Assembly: GCA_036504895.1 (NCBI GenBank)
Contig: DASXUJ010000008.1
Coordinates: 39,185-103,184 of the forward strand
DNA length: 64,000 bases
Origin: Syntrophorhabdaceae bacterium
GTDB lineage: Bacteria > Desulfobacterota > Syntrophorhabdia > Syntrophorhabdales > Syntrophorhabdaceae
Direction of reading: 5' to 3'
Position 1 is the stretch's first letter. Each line of letters opens with the position of its first letter. Position numbers and translations under genes: made by a program. Under the pieces are notes generated by a model. It did no database searches. It saw only the letters and a program-made list of their open reading frames with translations, and was not told where the DNA came from. This document shows positions 37,014-45,277 of this stretch, in pieces.

Positions 37014-37136
37014 TGTCACGGCGCCGAAACGGGGTTGAGTGTAGGGAGAGGGGCCGCCCCGGGAAGTCAGGTGAGGGCCTCGCCTATTAAAAGAACTACC
37101 GCAAGTTATCGATAAAACGGGCCGGGACCGCAGGTC

Positions 37137-38300
37137 TCATCCTTTTCCAGCTTCCCTGTGCAGGGTGGCGTGGACCTTCTTTAGTTCCTCGCGGATCGGG
37201 ATCTGCTGAGGACACTTCTCCTCGCACTCCCCGCACTCGCTGCACGCCGACGCTTTCTGCTCCGGCGACATGAACTCGTTATATACCATCGCTCCTGTCG
37301 GATCCTTGAAGGTGACCACGTCATTATAGAAGGAGAAGTTCATGGGGATATTGACCCCCGAAGGGCACGGCATGCAGTAGGCACAACCTGTGCAGTCGAC
37401 TTTGAGGAGGGTGCGGTAGGTCTTGTGCGCCTCGTCGATAAGGGCCAGGTCTTCATCGGAGAGGGAACCGGCTCCGCCGCCTTCTGCAAACCCGATGTTC
37501 TCTCGGACCTGATCAAGACTGCTCATGCCGGAAAGGACCGTCGCGACCTCGGGATGGTTCCATACCCAGCGGAGTCCCCATTCCGCAGGCTGTCTTTTCG
37601 TGCGTGACGATTCAAGAAGACGGAGCACTTCGGCGGGCACCTTCGCGAGCTTCCCTCCCCTGAGAGGCTCCATGACCACCACCCCAAAACCCTTTGACGC
37701 GGCGTATCTGAGCCCTTCCGTCCCCGCCTGGTATCGCTCATCCAGGTAGTTGTACTGTATCTGGCATACATCCCAGTCATACGCATCCGCTATGTCCTTG
37801 AAGATGGCAAGCGTGTCGTGGAACGAGAAACCCACTTGTCTGACCCGGCCGTCCAACTTGGCTTGGTCCAGGAAAGTGAGTACGCCTTGGTCTTTTGACT
37901 TATGCCAGGTCTGTGCGTTGAGTCCGTGGAGCAGATAGACATCGAGATGGTCGGTTTGGAGCCTCTTGAGCTGCTCACCGAGTATCCTGTCGAAATCATC
38001 CCGTTCCTTTAAGAGGAATACGGGCAGTTTCGTGGCGATGAGAACGCGGTCGCGGTAAGGCTTCAGGAGTTTCCCCAGCACGGCCTCGCTCTTTCCGCCA
38101 TGGTAAACGTAAGCGGTATCGAAATAGTTGACACCGTGGTCGATGGCGTATTCGATCATTCTCGCCGTCTCCTCCTGGTCGATGGATCGCACCGGGTCGA
38201 AGGAGTCAGTCGGTGCCTGCGTCCCTCCTACCAGTGGAAGGCGCATGGCGCCGAAGCCGAGGATTGAAACGGGGATCTCTTTCAGGGGCCTGTAAAGCAT
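37137..38300 (-). CDS. Aldo/keto reductase with C-terminal 2[4Fe-4S] ferredoxin domain
   Basis: The 387-aa protein has the AKR TIM-barrel (LGFGAMRLPL start; tetrad candidates Asp and Tyr in YFDTAYVYHGG, Lys in LIATKLP, His in LLHGLN). At the C-terminus are two iron-sulfur motifs, CTGCAYCMPCPSGVNIP (about residues 306-322) and CSECGECEEKCPQQI (about 356-370). This subfamily, common in anaerobes, probably couples carbonyl reduction or oxidation to ferredoxin; substrates are mostly unknown. The gene stands alone between 39-bp direct repeats, suggesting it moved as a unit. Confidence 0.9.
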   Translation of the reverse strand: MLYRPLKEIPVSILGFGAMRLPLVGGTQAPTDSFDPVRSIDQEETARMIEYAIDHGVNYFDTAYVYHGGKSEAVLGKLLKPYRDRVLIATKLPVFLLKERDDFDRILGEQLKRLQTDHLDVYLLHGLNAQTWHKSKDQGVLTFLDQAKLDGRVRQVGFSFHDTLAIFKDIADAYDWDVCQIQYNYLDERYQAGTEGLRYAASKGFGVVVMEPLRGGKLAKVPAEVLRLLESSRTKRQPAEWGLRWVWNHPEVATVLSGMSSLDQVRENIGFAEGGGAGSLSDEDLALIDEAHKTYRTLLKVDCTGCAYCMPCPSGVNIPMNFSFYNDVVTFKDPTGAMVYNEFMSPEQKASACSECGECEEKCPQQIPIREELKKVHATLHREAGKG

Positions 38301-38436
38301 TGTGAACCTCCCGTGTGATACTAGTCTATAATGCTATTTTACACGCCTGGCAATGCCATGGGTAGTCAAAATAATCCTTCGCGTCAATGGCCACCGTGAC
38401 ACTGGCCATTGCAACCAAAACGCAGATAAAGGCCAA

Positions 38437-38475
38437 ATGCCTTCTTGCGGGAATCTACCGATTACGTGCAGAAAG
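38437..38475. repeat. Right copy of 39-bp direct repeat
   Basis: Partner of 36975-37013; three mismatches. It is preceded by CGCAGATAAAGGCC, which resembles the arms of the element at 8925-9117. Confidence 0.8.
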
Positions 38476-38567
38476 CGCTATGTGGCAAAAGAAGGGTTGG
38501 GTATGGACTTCAGGAAGTAAGGCAGCGCACCTTTTTTGTGGGCGGGCAGCCTTGGTCGATCTCACTT

Positions 38568-38765
38568 CACGGGGCGGGAGGGCTTTATCCTCCTGCGCCT
38601 TGTCAGCACTGTTGGGAGCCGCTTGGTGAGGAGGAATGGTCCGAAGGACAGCCACCTGTGTGTGAGGAGCTTTGCGACAAGTTGGTGGCTGAGTGCTCGA
38701 CGAACCTTTTTAGCGGGTAAGGTTGCGCAGCCGAAGCAGGGAGGCTAAAGCCCTCCCACCCCGTG
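38568..38765 (+). mobile_element. ~200-bp TIR element, copy A
   Basis: The left end CACGGGGCGGGAGGGCTTTA and the right end are near-perfect inverted repeats. The interior shares GGTCCGAAGGACAGCC and GAGGAGCTTTGCGACAAGTT with copies at 62356-62557 (same orientation), 59661-59860 and 55991-56340 (opposite). It has no coding capacity, so it is MITE-like. Confidence 0.85.
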
Positions 38766-38799
38766 CCCCCGTGACGGCGAGAGAGTGTTTCAAATGCTA

Positions 38800-39408
38800 C
38801 TATTTCCTTGCCATTCCGACCACTTCCTCGCAGGGGATCACGATTTTATTGTCCCCCGTGCGGAAACGCTCGACTGTCTCCATGACCGTGTTCCGTATTC
38901 GTGCCGCAGTTTCCTCCGGGATGTTTTTGAGGAGCATCTGGAGGCGGCCGCTTATTCCCACCACTCCTTTCCAGTATTCGCTGGCGCTTTTAACCTCGAA
39001 AACAACGTTGTGCCTGAAAGCCTGAATTTGTTGAAAGCCGGCATACAGGACCACATCGAAAGAGTCATCAGGAAAGGGCAACGCTTCCGCATCGCCCTCC
39101 CGGAAGTCGACATTCGCGAACGCCTTTGCTTGTGCCTTACTTCTCGCCAGGGCGACCATTCCAGGCGCGAGGTCTACCCCTGTGACCGTTCCGCCCGGCG
39201 CGACCATGGGCGCTGCCATAAGTGAAGGGATGCCCGGCCCGCAGGCGACGTCGAGGACGACCTGGCCCGGAACGAGCCTGGCGTGTTGAAGAAGCGGCTG
39301 TGCGCAGGATTCGAATGTGGCGCTTCCGTATTTGTCGTAGTCCGGCGCGGTCATGCTGTACACCTGACGCTCTATATTTTTGTACTGAAGCGGATCGAAT
39401 GGGGTCAT
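38800..39408 (-). pseudogene. SAM-dependent methyltransferase with internal deletion
   Basis: The start is ATG 39408 (MTPFDPLQYKNIERQVY), with GGAGG eight bases upstream. The 202-aa product opens like UbiE/class I methyltransferases: VVLDVACGPGIPSLMAA is the SAM-binding loop, GVDLAPGMVALAR motif II and GDAEALPFPDDSFDVVLY the following strand. The next expected ~80 residues (motif with VLKPGG and the strand beyond) are missing. The sequence passes directly to AGFQQIQAFRHNVVFEV and SASEYWKGV, which normally come much later. The deletion is in frame, so a shortened protein may be made, but the methyltransferase fold is incomplete. Its end abuts TIR element copy A. Confidence 0.65.
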
Positions 39409-39485
39409 GGCTTTACCTCCTTTTTCTACAATATATAAGGAGGAGCGATGCAACACAATCGCCCGAACGGGTGATATCGCGATAT

Positions 39486-40166
39486 TTAGACGAGTTTATG
39501 GGAAGCCGCCCAGACCGCCGCCCGGGTCCGGTCGGTGACACCTAGTTTCGAGAAGATATTCCGGACGTGAGTCTTTACCGTATCGGGACTGATAGAGAGG
39601 ATACCGGCTATTTGTTTATTGGAGAAGCCCTGCGCCATAAGCCGGACGATCTCTTTCTCTCGAAGGGTGAGGGCGCCCTCATGGGCCTCCGCCGGTCTTT
39701 GCCCGCTACGGGCCATCCCCGCCGAATTCAATTCTTTCAATGTCTTTTCAAGAGATTGGATGTATCTCCTCGATTCCTTCTCGCCCTTCTTTCTGTCCGT
39801 GAGTGGTATAATGATTTCAAAGACATATTTTACCAAACCTCGCGCATCGAAGATCGGGTATGCCCTGACTTCGGCATATCGCCGCTCCTGATTGGGAAGG
39901 TCGAGCCACCTCTCCATCACGCAGGGCTTTCGCGTATCGGAAACGATCTTCAACAGGCAAACCGGGCAAGGAGCGCTTCTCCTGCGCCACACCTCGTAAC
40001 AGGGCTTGCCGATCATCTCGTCGAGGGGACGATCGACCCCCTTTGCCATAATCTCGTTGGCCCAGAGGACCCGGTAGTCCTTATCGAGCAGGTTGACCGC
40101 GATATCTGGGGCGGTCTCGAAGACCGCCTTGAAGAGGTCCAATGAGGCATCAAAGGAGCGGCTCAT
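39486..40166 (-). CDS. PAS-LuxR transcriptional regulator
   Basis: The 226-aa protein has an N-terminal PAS domain (residues ~12-125) with a cysteine cluster (CYEVWRRRSAPCPVC, residues ~55-69) that could bind metal or sense redox. A short coiled linker leads to a C-terminal GerE/LuxR helix-turn-helix (LTLREKEIVRLMAQGFSNKQIAGILSIS-type, residues ~165-220). It lies 77 bp upstream of the deleted methyltransferase, same strand, which it may have controlled. There is no receiver domain, so it is a one-component regulator. Confidence 0.88.
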   Translation of the reverse strand: MSRSFDASLDLFKAVFETAPDIAVNLLDKDYRVLWANEIMAKGVDRPLDEMIGKPCYEVWRRRSAPCPVCLLKIVSDTRKPCVMERWLDLPNQERRYAEVRAYPIFDARGLVKYVFEIIIPLTDRKKGEKESRRYIQSLEKTLKELNSAGMARSGQRPAEAHEGALTLREKEIVRLMAQGFSNKQIAGILSISPDTVKTHVRNIFSKLGVTDRTRAAVWAASHKLV

Positions 40167-40379
40167 AGTTCCATTGTCCCATCCTGCATCCGCACAGCCT
40201 CATGAGGCCCCCGAGGAGCACGTTACCGCGCCGCTCCCCGATCAAATAGAATCACTGCACGTCGGTTACCTTCACATATTCCAAAGAGAACCCGCTTATT
40301 CTATTCTCCAGTTTGGTCAAAAAAATGTCAATGATATTCAACAAAAGGCACAGCTACTTCACCCCCTCGCCGGGAATGT

Positions 40380-40895
40380 CTATTTTTCTGCTCCGGTAAT
40401 GGCGTAGATACGTCTCGGACCTCTGGCCTCGGTGGGGATCTCTTTTACGAATCTCATGCCGAGCTTTTCGAGGACCTTAAGGGAGTTGACATTATCGGGA
40501 TGGGCGAGGGCAAGGAGGCGCGGTAGGTGCAGCGTTCCGATGCCGCAGGATATCTGGGCAGAGCCTATCTCGACGCCATAGCCCCTGTGCCAGGAATCTT
40601 CCATAAACGCGGCGCCGATCTCGAAGTCTTCAGCCCCGAGATATTGACAGGGCAGTAACCCCGCGAAACCGATAAAACGGCCTGTCTCTTTTTCCTCCAC
40701 GACGCCGATGCCCGTTGCCGATGGCCCGAAGGTGAAATTCCGTTCGATGAACCGCCGCGCATCGGCGGGATTCATGGGGGCGCCCTGAAAGAGCCACGCC
40801 ATGACAGACGGCGAGGCGAGCATTCCTTGTAAGGCCGCCATATCGGTCTCTTCCAATCCCCTCAGCAGCAGCCTCTCCGTCTCTATGTTATGCAT
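40380..40895 (-). CDS. GNAT N-acetyltransferase, RimJ/RimL type
   Basis: The 171-aa protein starts MHNIETERLLLRGLEETD, the usual opening of the RimJ/RimL-like GNAT family, and has the acetyl-CoA-binding region ALAHPDNVNSLKVLEKLGMRFV near the C-terminus (residues ~130-155). Members acetylate ribosomal protein N-termini, small amines or antibiotics. The particular substrate is not predictable. It stands between a 213-bp gap and the MFS gene region on the same strand. Confidence 0.88.
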   Translation of the reverse strand: MHNIETERLLLRGLEETDMAALQGMLASPSVMAWLFQGAPMNPADARRFIERNFTFGPSATGIGVVEEKETGRFIGFAGLLPCQYLGAEDFEIGAAFMEDSWHRGYGVEIGSAQISCGIGTLHLPRLLALAHPDNVNSLKVLEKLGMRFVKEIPTEARGPRRIYAITGAEK

Positions 40896-41115
40896 TCCGA
40901 ACCCTCCCTTGCCGGAGCCCTGCGGGCTTCCCCATGCCGGTATTCTCTCACAGAGCGAGTGGTCTGTAAACTCACAATCCTCTCTATTCTAATTCACGGG
41001 GGGCGGGAAGAGCAAAGGGCTACCGGTTCAGCGCTTCACCGGCCATGGCGCCGGCAATATCTGAACCTCCATCCCTCCGGCTTCGCTCCCCTTGCCCTGC
41101 ATCACGGCAAGGTGC

Positions 41116-42324
41116 TCATTGTCGTGCCGGCTTAAGTTCCTTTAGGAAGAAAATGAGGCCGCTCGCGAGCATGGTGAGAATCCCGAGGATGAGAATGCCG
41201 AAGCGGAAGCTTAAGAGGTCGCCCGAGAGCCCGAGCAGGTAAGGCGCCACACCCCAGCCGAATATTACGCCCACGCCGAATATGAAGCCCGTGGCGATGC
41301 TCCTCACGTGAAGCTCGAACATCCGGGAAATGGCGATCAGACCGGCGGGGAAAAATCCATAGATGAAGCTCGCCTGGAGAAAAAGGGCCGGGGCAATGAG
41401 ACTGCTGCCGGCGAGACCGACCAGGATGGTGAAGGCGCCGGAGATGACGAGCATAGAGGCCATCACGGCCCGCACCGAAAAGCGGGTCACCAGGTAGCCC
41501 GAGCCGATGGCGACCACAAACCCCCCGAGTCGCGATATACCGAAAATAGTATTTGCATATTGAATGTCGAGGTGAAGCTCCTTCGTGAGATAGAGGGGCA
41601 GGACGGAATAGATGCCAAGGCTCGTGGATGCCGCGAACACCCATACCACGCTTAGAAGCCACAGGGACCTCCTCGTGATGAACTCCCCGAAGGCGGCCCG
41701 CGTGATGCGACTTACCTTGAGCTCGTCGAAGAGAAAGGCGAACGCTGCGGCTGCGATGACAAAGACAAGGGCGACTACGCCGAATATCCCCCTCCATTGA
41801 AAGAAGTGGAGGAGCCCCATCGCAATGAGAGGCGCCCCGAACACGCCTATCGAAGCGCTGGAGTCATGGATGGCGATGGCCTTTCCCCAGATCTTTTCGT
41901 TGTAGAGGCGCGTGATGAGGGGGATGACCGCCGGGATGTAGACCCCGGTAGCCAGGCCCATAATAAAAGAATAGAAATAGAGGGTCGAAAAGGCGGAGGA
42001 AAAAGGGATCAGGAAAAAGACGGCGGCCGAAACCATAAGAGAGATTACGATGGAGCGTTTATACCCGAGAAGGCCGGACCAAAGCCCCGAGGAGAAGATG
42101 GATATCCCGTAACCCACGGACTGAAAGATGAAAATGCTGCTCGCCTTCGCATGAGTGATATGGAACTCGTCCTCGATAAGGGGCAGGACGGGAGAGAAAA
42201 GGGTCCTCCCCACAAAATTGAGAAACCATAAAAAGCTCAGGAAGAGGAGGAAGAGAAAAGCCCTCCCCTTAAGAGAGTCGAATCGCTCCACTTGAACACA
42301 ATACCTGCAAAAAAAGGAAAACAC
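41116..42324 (-). CDS. Major facilitator superfamily transporter
   Basis: A 402-aa integral membrane protein with about 12 hydrophobic helices. The first reads AFLFLLFLSFLWFLNFVGRT and includes the RTLFSPVLPLIEDEF segment typical of MFS carboxylate or drug transporters. The loop 2-3 motif appears as GLWSGLLGYKRSIV, a variant of GxLaDrxGrr. The central loop carries FDELKVSRITRAAFGE. The direction and substrate of transport are unknown. A later GTG (VERFDSLKGRAFLF) could be the start. It is isolated, divergent from the oxidoreductase operon. Confidence 0.85.
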   Translation of the reverse strand: MFSFFCRYCVQVERFDSLKGRAFLFLLFLSFLWFLNFVGRTLFSPVLPLIEDEFHITHAKASSIFIFQSVGYGISIFSSGLWSGLLGYKRSIVISLMVSAAVFFLIPFSSAFSTLYFYSFIMGLATGVYIPAVIPLITRLYNEKIWGKAIAIHDSSASIGVFGAPLIAMGLLHFFQWRGIFGVVALVFVIAAAAFAFLFDELKVSRITRAAFGEFITRRSLWLLSVVWVFAASTSLGIYSVLPLYLTKELHLDIQYANTIFGISRLGGFVVAIGSGYLVTRFSVRAVMASMLVISGAFTILVGLAGSSLIAPALFLQASFIYGFFPAGLIAISRMFELHVRSIATGFIFGVGVIFGWGVAPYLLGLSGDLLSFRFGILILGILTMLASGLIFFLKELKPARQ

Positions 42325-42776
42325 AATAGGGAAGAACGGTTATACTCCATCTGTGAAAGGGGGGCCCGAGGTCCGCGGTATGAATCGGCGAAATCCCTTA
42401 TTTCCGGAACGACGATGTCGCCCCTTTCCCGGGGGCAGTCCTTTTCCCCATCCCCCGGCCCACACGTTTATCCCAATGATTTCGTGGACAAAATCTGCCC
42501 ATTTTTCTTTCACGGGTCGGCCCAAACTTATTGACAGGGAATTTCATCTGGGGTACAGTATTTCAAAATAGTTCATTTAATGCGACACAACCCGGAAGGA
42601 AAAACGCGAATGCGGGGCTGGACGTCAGACAGTCTGAAGGGCAAAAATGAAGGCCCCAGGTCCCCTGGGGACGGGGGATACAAAAGAGGCCTTAGTTGCG
42701 TCACAATGCTCTTACGCGAGTGGAGGGCATGGGTCCCTTAAATGACCATATATCATTTCATTGAGGTTAACCGATT
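42325..42776. other. Intergenic region with promoter for the oxidoreductase operon
   Basis: A sigma70-like promoter at 42531-42559 would give a ~210-nt leader. No riboswitch or attenuator is evident to me, and no gene is supported. Confidence 0.5.
42531..42559 (+). promoter_or_regulatory. Candidate sigma70 promoter of the oxidoreductase operon
   Basis: TTGACA (42531-42536), a perfect -35, and TACAGT (42554-42559) are separated by exactly 17 bp. The next gene starts at 42777. Confidence 0.6.
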
Positions 42777-43319
42777 ATGACTGAAATCAAGTTTTACGGC
42801 AGAGGGGGACAGGGAGCGGTTATCGCTGCCCAGATCCTTGCGAAGGTCTTCTTTCTTATGGACATGTACCCCCAATGTTTCTCCGTCTTCGGCGGGGAGC
42901 GAAGGGGAGCGCCGGTGGCGAGCTTCCTCCGGGTGGATAAAAAGAAGATCTTTCTGAAGTGCGAGATCAGGAACCCCGATCAGGTGATCTATATGGCGCC
43001 GGACCTTGTCGATGAAAAGGAGGTCGAGGCAACCCTGAAGCCCGGGGGGCTCATCGTCATCAATAACGCCCTCACCACGAATGAATTTACGGGGCTCACC
43101 AATTTCCACCTTGCCCTTGTGGACGCCCTTGCCGTTGCCGAGGAGGCGGGGCTGGGGAGTACGATCAATACGGCCATCCTGGGGGCCTACGCGCGGGCGA
43201 GCAATGCCGTGTCGATGGAGTTCCTGGAACAGGCCATCAGAGAGACGGTTCCCGCGAAAATTGACGCGAATATTGCCGCGGCACGGAGAGCATACGAAGT
43301 GACCCGCATTATCTCGTGA
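42777..43319 (+). CDS. 2-oxoacid:ferredoxin oxidoreductase, gamma subunit
   Basis: This is the gamma (pyruvate/ketoisovalerate oxidoreductase catalytic-domain) subunit of a multi-subunit CoA- and ferredoxin-dependent 2-oxoacid oxidoreductase. The 180-aa protein opens with FYGRGGQGAVIAAQIL and has FSVFGGERRGAPVASFLR, both standard for the family, plus TNEFTGLTNFHLALVDAL. It leads an operon in which a flavoprotein/ferredoxin fusion and the alpha subunit follow. With the beta subunit at 46689, the four parts make a complete enzyme resembling the phenylglyoxylate or pyruvate type. Confidence 0.92.
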   Translation: MTEIKFYGRGGQGAVIAAQILAKVFFLMDMYPQCFSVFGGERRGAPVASFLRVDKKKIFLKCEIRNPDQVIYMAPDLVDEKEVEATLKPGGLIVINNALTTNEFTGLTNFHLALVDALAVAEEAGLGSTINTAILGAYARASNAVSMEFLEQAIRETVPAKIDANIAAARRAYEVTRIIS

Positions 43320-43339
43320 GACATTAAGGAGTGGATTAG

Positions 43340-45277
43340 ATGAAGGAACATAAAATAACCATCAAAGATATAGAGCCCTTGGCGCCCTTTTCACGGGGAT
43401 CGACCGAGATATTCCTCACGGGCCATTGGAGCCCGAGGAAACCGCTTTATGTGGAGAAAACCTCCCCCTGCCGCGAGACGTGTCCCATCGGCAACGACAT
43501 CGCGAGGGCCTTCTCCTATGCCTCGAAAGGCGATTATGATGAGGCCCTGCGGATTTTCCGCGAAGACAATCCCCTTCCCGGCATATGCGGGAGGGTCTGT
43601 TACCATCCCTGCGAGACGGAGTGCAACCGGAAAGAGTTCGACCGGCCCATCAATATCAGAGGCTTCGAGAGGTTTCTTTCGGACCACGGAAGGGTCGATA
43701 TTACCCGAGAAAAGCCCACGGTCACGAGGAAAGAGAAAGTAGCCGTCATAGGTTCGGGGCCTGCGGGCCTGAGTGCCGCCTTTCACCTTGCCCGGTTCGG
43801 ATACGGGGTCACCGTGTTCGAGGCCCTTGACCAGCCGGGAGGAATGCTCATGTACGGCATTCCGGAGTACCGCCTTCCCAAGGATGTGCTCATGAGGGAG
43901 ATCGGCTATATCCAGGATCTGGGGGTAGAGATAAAGACAGGATTTTGCGTGGGCAAGGACACATCGCTCGAAGACCTCAAAAAGGATTACCATGCCCTCT
44001 TCATCGCCGCGGGCGCCCACGGCGGAATGAGTCTCGGAGTGGAGGGAGAGGACCTCCCCGGCGTCACGGAAGGCGTCAGGTTCCTAAGAAGCGTAAATCA
44101 CGGGGACAATATCGAGGTCGGCAGGAGGGTTGCCGTGATCGGGGGCGGAAACACGGCGATAGACTGCGCCCGGGCCGCCCGGCGCATGGGCAGCGACAAT
44201 GTGACGATCATCTACCGCCGGACCCGCGCTGAAATGCCGGCCCTTGCGGAGGATGTGGATTCACTCGCCATGGAAGGCATTACCATAGAGTTTCTCGCCG
44301 CTCCCACAAGGCTTATCGCTGAAAACGGGGTGCTCGCGGGAATCGAGTGCGTGAGGATGGAGCTCGGCGCCCCCGACGAGAGCGGCAGGCCCCGGCCGGA
44401 GCCGATTAAGGGGTCGGAGTTCGCCTTGCCTATAGATTCGCTTTTCGCGGCCATAGGACAGGCGCCCGAATCGGAATTTGCCCGGAAGCTCGGGCTCAAC
44501 GTAGACGGACGGGGCATGATTACCATCGATCCCGAGACGGGGGCCACCAATATTGAAGGCGTTTACGCGGGAGGGGACAGCTCGGGAGTGAAGGCATTCG
44601 TGGCGGACGCCATAGGGAGCGGAAAGAGAGGCGCCCTGGCCGTGCATGCGTACCTTTCGGGCAAGGATATAGAAGAAGAGCTGAACCAGCTCCGCATTGG
44701 CCGCAAGCGGTCCTTGTCCTTCAGGAACGCGAGAAACGGCGGAGGCGAAGAAGAGATCGACCTTGCCCAGGTGGTCACGTACGATAAAGTGAACACCCTC
44801 TGCTTTGCCCATAAAGAGCGCGCTGAAAACCCCGACCTCCTCACCGCGGCCGAGCGAGTCAAGGCATTTCAGGAGATCACGGGGGGCATCGACCCCGAGC
44901 GCATGGCGGAAGAGGTCTCCCGCTGCTTCAAATGCGGCACCTGCACGGAATGCGACCTCTGCTTCCTCCTCTGTCCCGATATTTCCATCACCAAAGAGAC
45001 GTGCGGCGGTTACGGAGTAAGAACAGACTACTGCAAAGGCTGCGGCATCTGCGCCACCACCTGCCCCAGGCACGTAATAGAGATGAAAGAAGGACAAACG
45101 AAAACCCCGGCGGAAGGCCCAGTAGCAGCGATGAAAGAGGGCCAGGCTAATAAAACCACGGCACATCCTTCCGGCGGGACCACCCCCAGCCCGCAAAGCG
45201 GGCGAGAGGGGGAGGCTCGCTCAGCTTTTGCTGAGCGAGGGGGCGACGTGAGCTCCATTAATAGAGGTGGCAAATGA
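43340..45277 (+). CDS. GltD-like NAD(P)H flavoprotein fused to a ferredoxin (delta) domain
   Basis: The 645-aa protein has an N-terminal Fe-S helical domain (SPCRETCPIGNDIA, GICGRVCYHPCETECNR, residues ~35-100). An FAD domain (KVAVIGSGPAGLSAAFHLA, ~130) and an NAD(P) domain (VAVIGGGNTAIDCARAARR, ~262) follow. The C-terminal ferredoxin-type region has CFKCGTCTECDLCFLLCP (~530) and CKGCGICATTCPRHVIEM (~560). Such a subunit can pass electrons from the oxidoreductase to NAD(P). The last ~40 residues are low in complexity and include a translated two-hairpin repeat (45188-45256). The stop overlaps the alpha-subunit ATG, so the repeat kept the frame. Confidence 0.9.
   Translation: MKEHKITIKDIEPLAPFSRGSTEIFLTGHWSPRKPLYVEKTSPCRETCPIGNDIARAFSYASKGDYDEALRIFREDNPLPGICGRVCYHPCETECNRKEFDRPINIRGFERFLSDHGRVDITREKPTVTRKEKVAVIGSGPAGLSAAFHLARFGYGVTVFEALDQPGGMLMYGIPEYRLPKDVLMREIGYIQDLGVEIKTGFCVGKDTSLEDLKKDYHALFIAAGAHGGMSLGVEGEDLPGVTEGVRFLRSVNHGDNIEVGRRVAVIGGGNTAIDCARAARRMGSDNVTIIYRRTRAEMPALAEDVDSLAMEGITIEFLAAPTRLIAENGVLAGIECVRMELGAPDESGRPRPEPIKGSEFALPIDSLFAAIGQAPESEFARKLGLNVDGRGMITIDPETGATNIEGVYAGGDSSGVKAFVADAIGSGKRGALAVHAYLSGKDIEEELNQLRIGRKRSLSFRNARNGGGEEEIDLAQVVTYDKVNTLCFAHKERAENPDLLTAAERVKAFQEITGGIDPERMAEEVSRCFKCGTCTECDLCFLLCPDISITKETCGGYGVRTDYCKGCGICATTCPRHVIEMKEGQTKTPAEGPVAAMKEGQANKTTAHPSGGTTPSPQSGREGEARSAFAERGGDVSSINRGGK
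45188..45256 (+). repeat. Two-hairpin repeat, copy 3 (inside a coding region)
   Basis: It has hairpin I CCCGC-aaa-GCGGG, the box GGGGGAGGCTCG, hairpin II CTCAGC-ttt-TGCTGAG and the end GGGGGCGACGTGAGCTCC. It encodes the last ~23 residues before the C-terminal SSINRGGK of the flavoprotein fusion. Confidence 0.8.

Larger units (their letters stand above)
38301..38799. other. Intergenic region with direct repeat and TIR element
   Basis: It holds the right copy of the 39-bp repeat (38437-38475) and copy A of the ~200-bp inverted-terminal-repeat element (38568-38765). No gene is supported. Confidence 0.65.
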
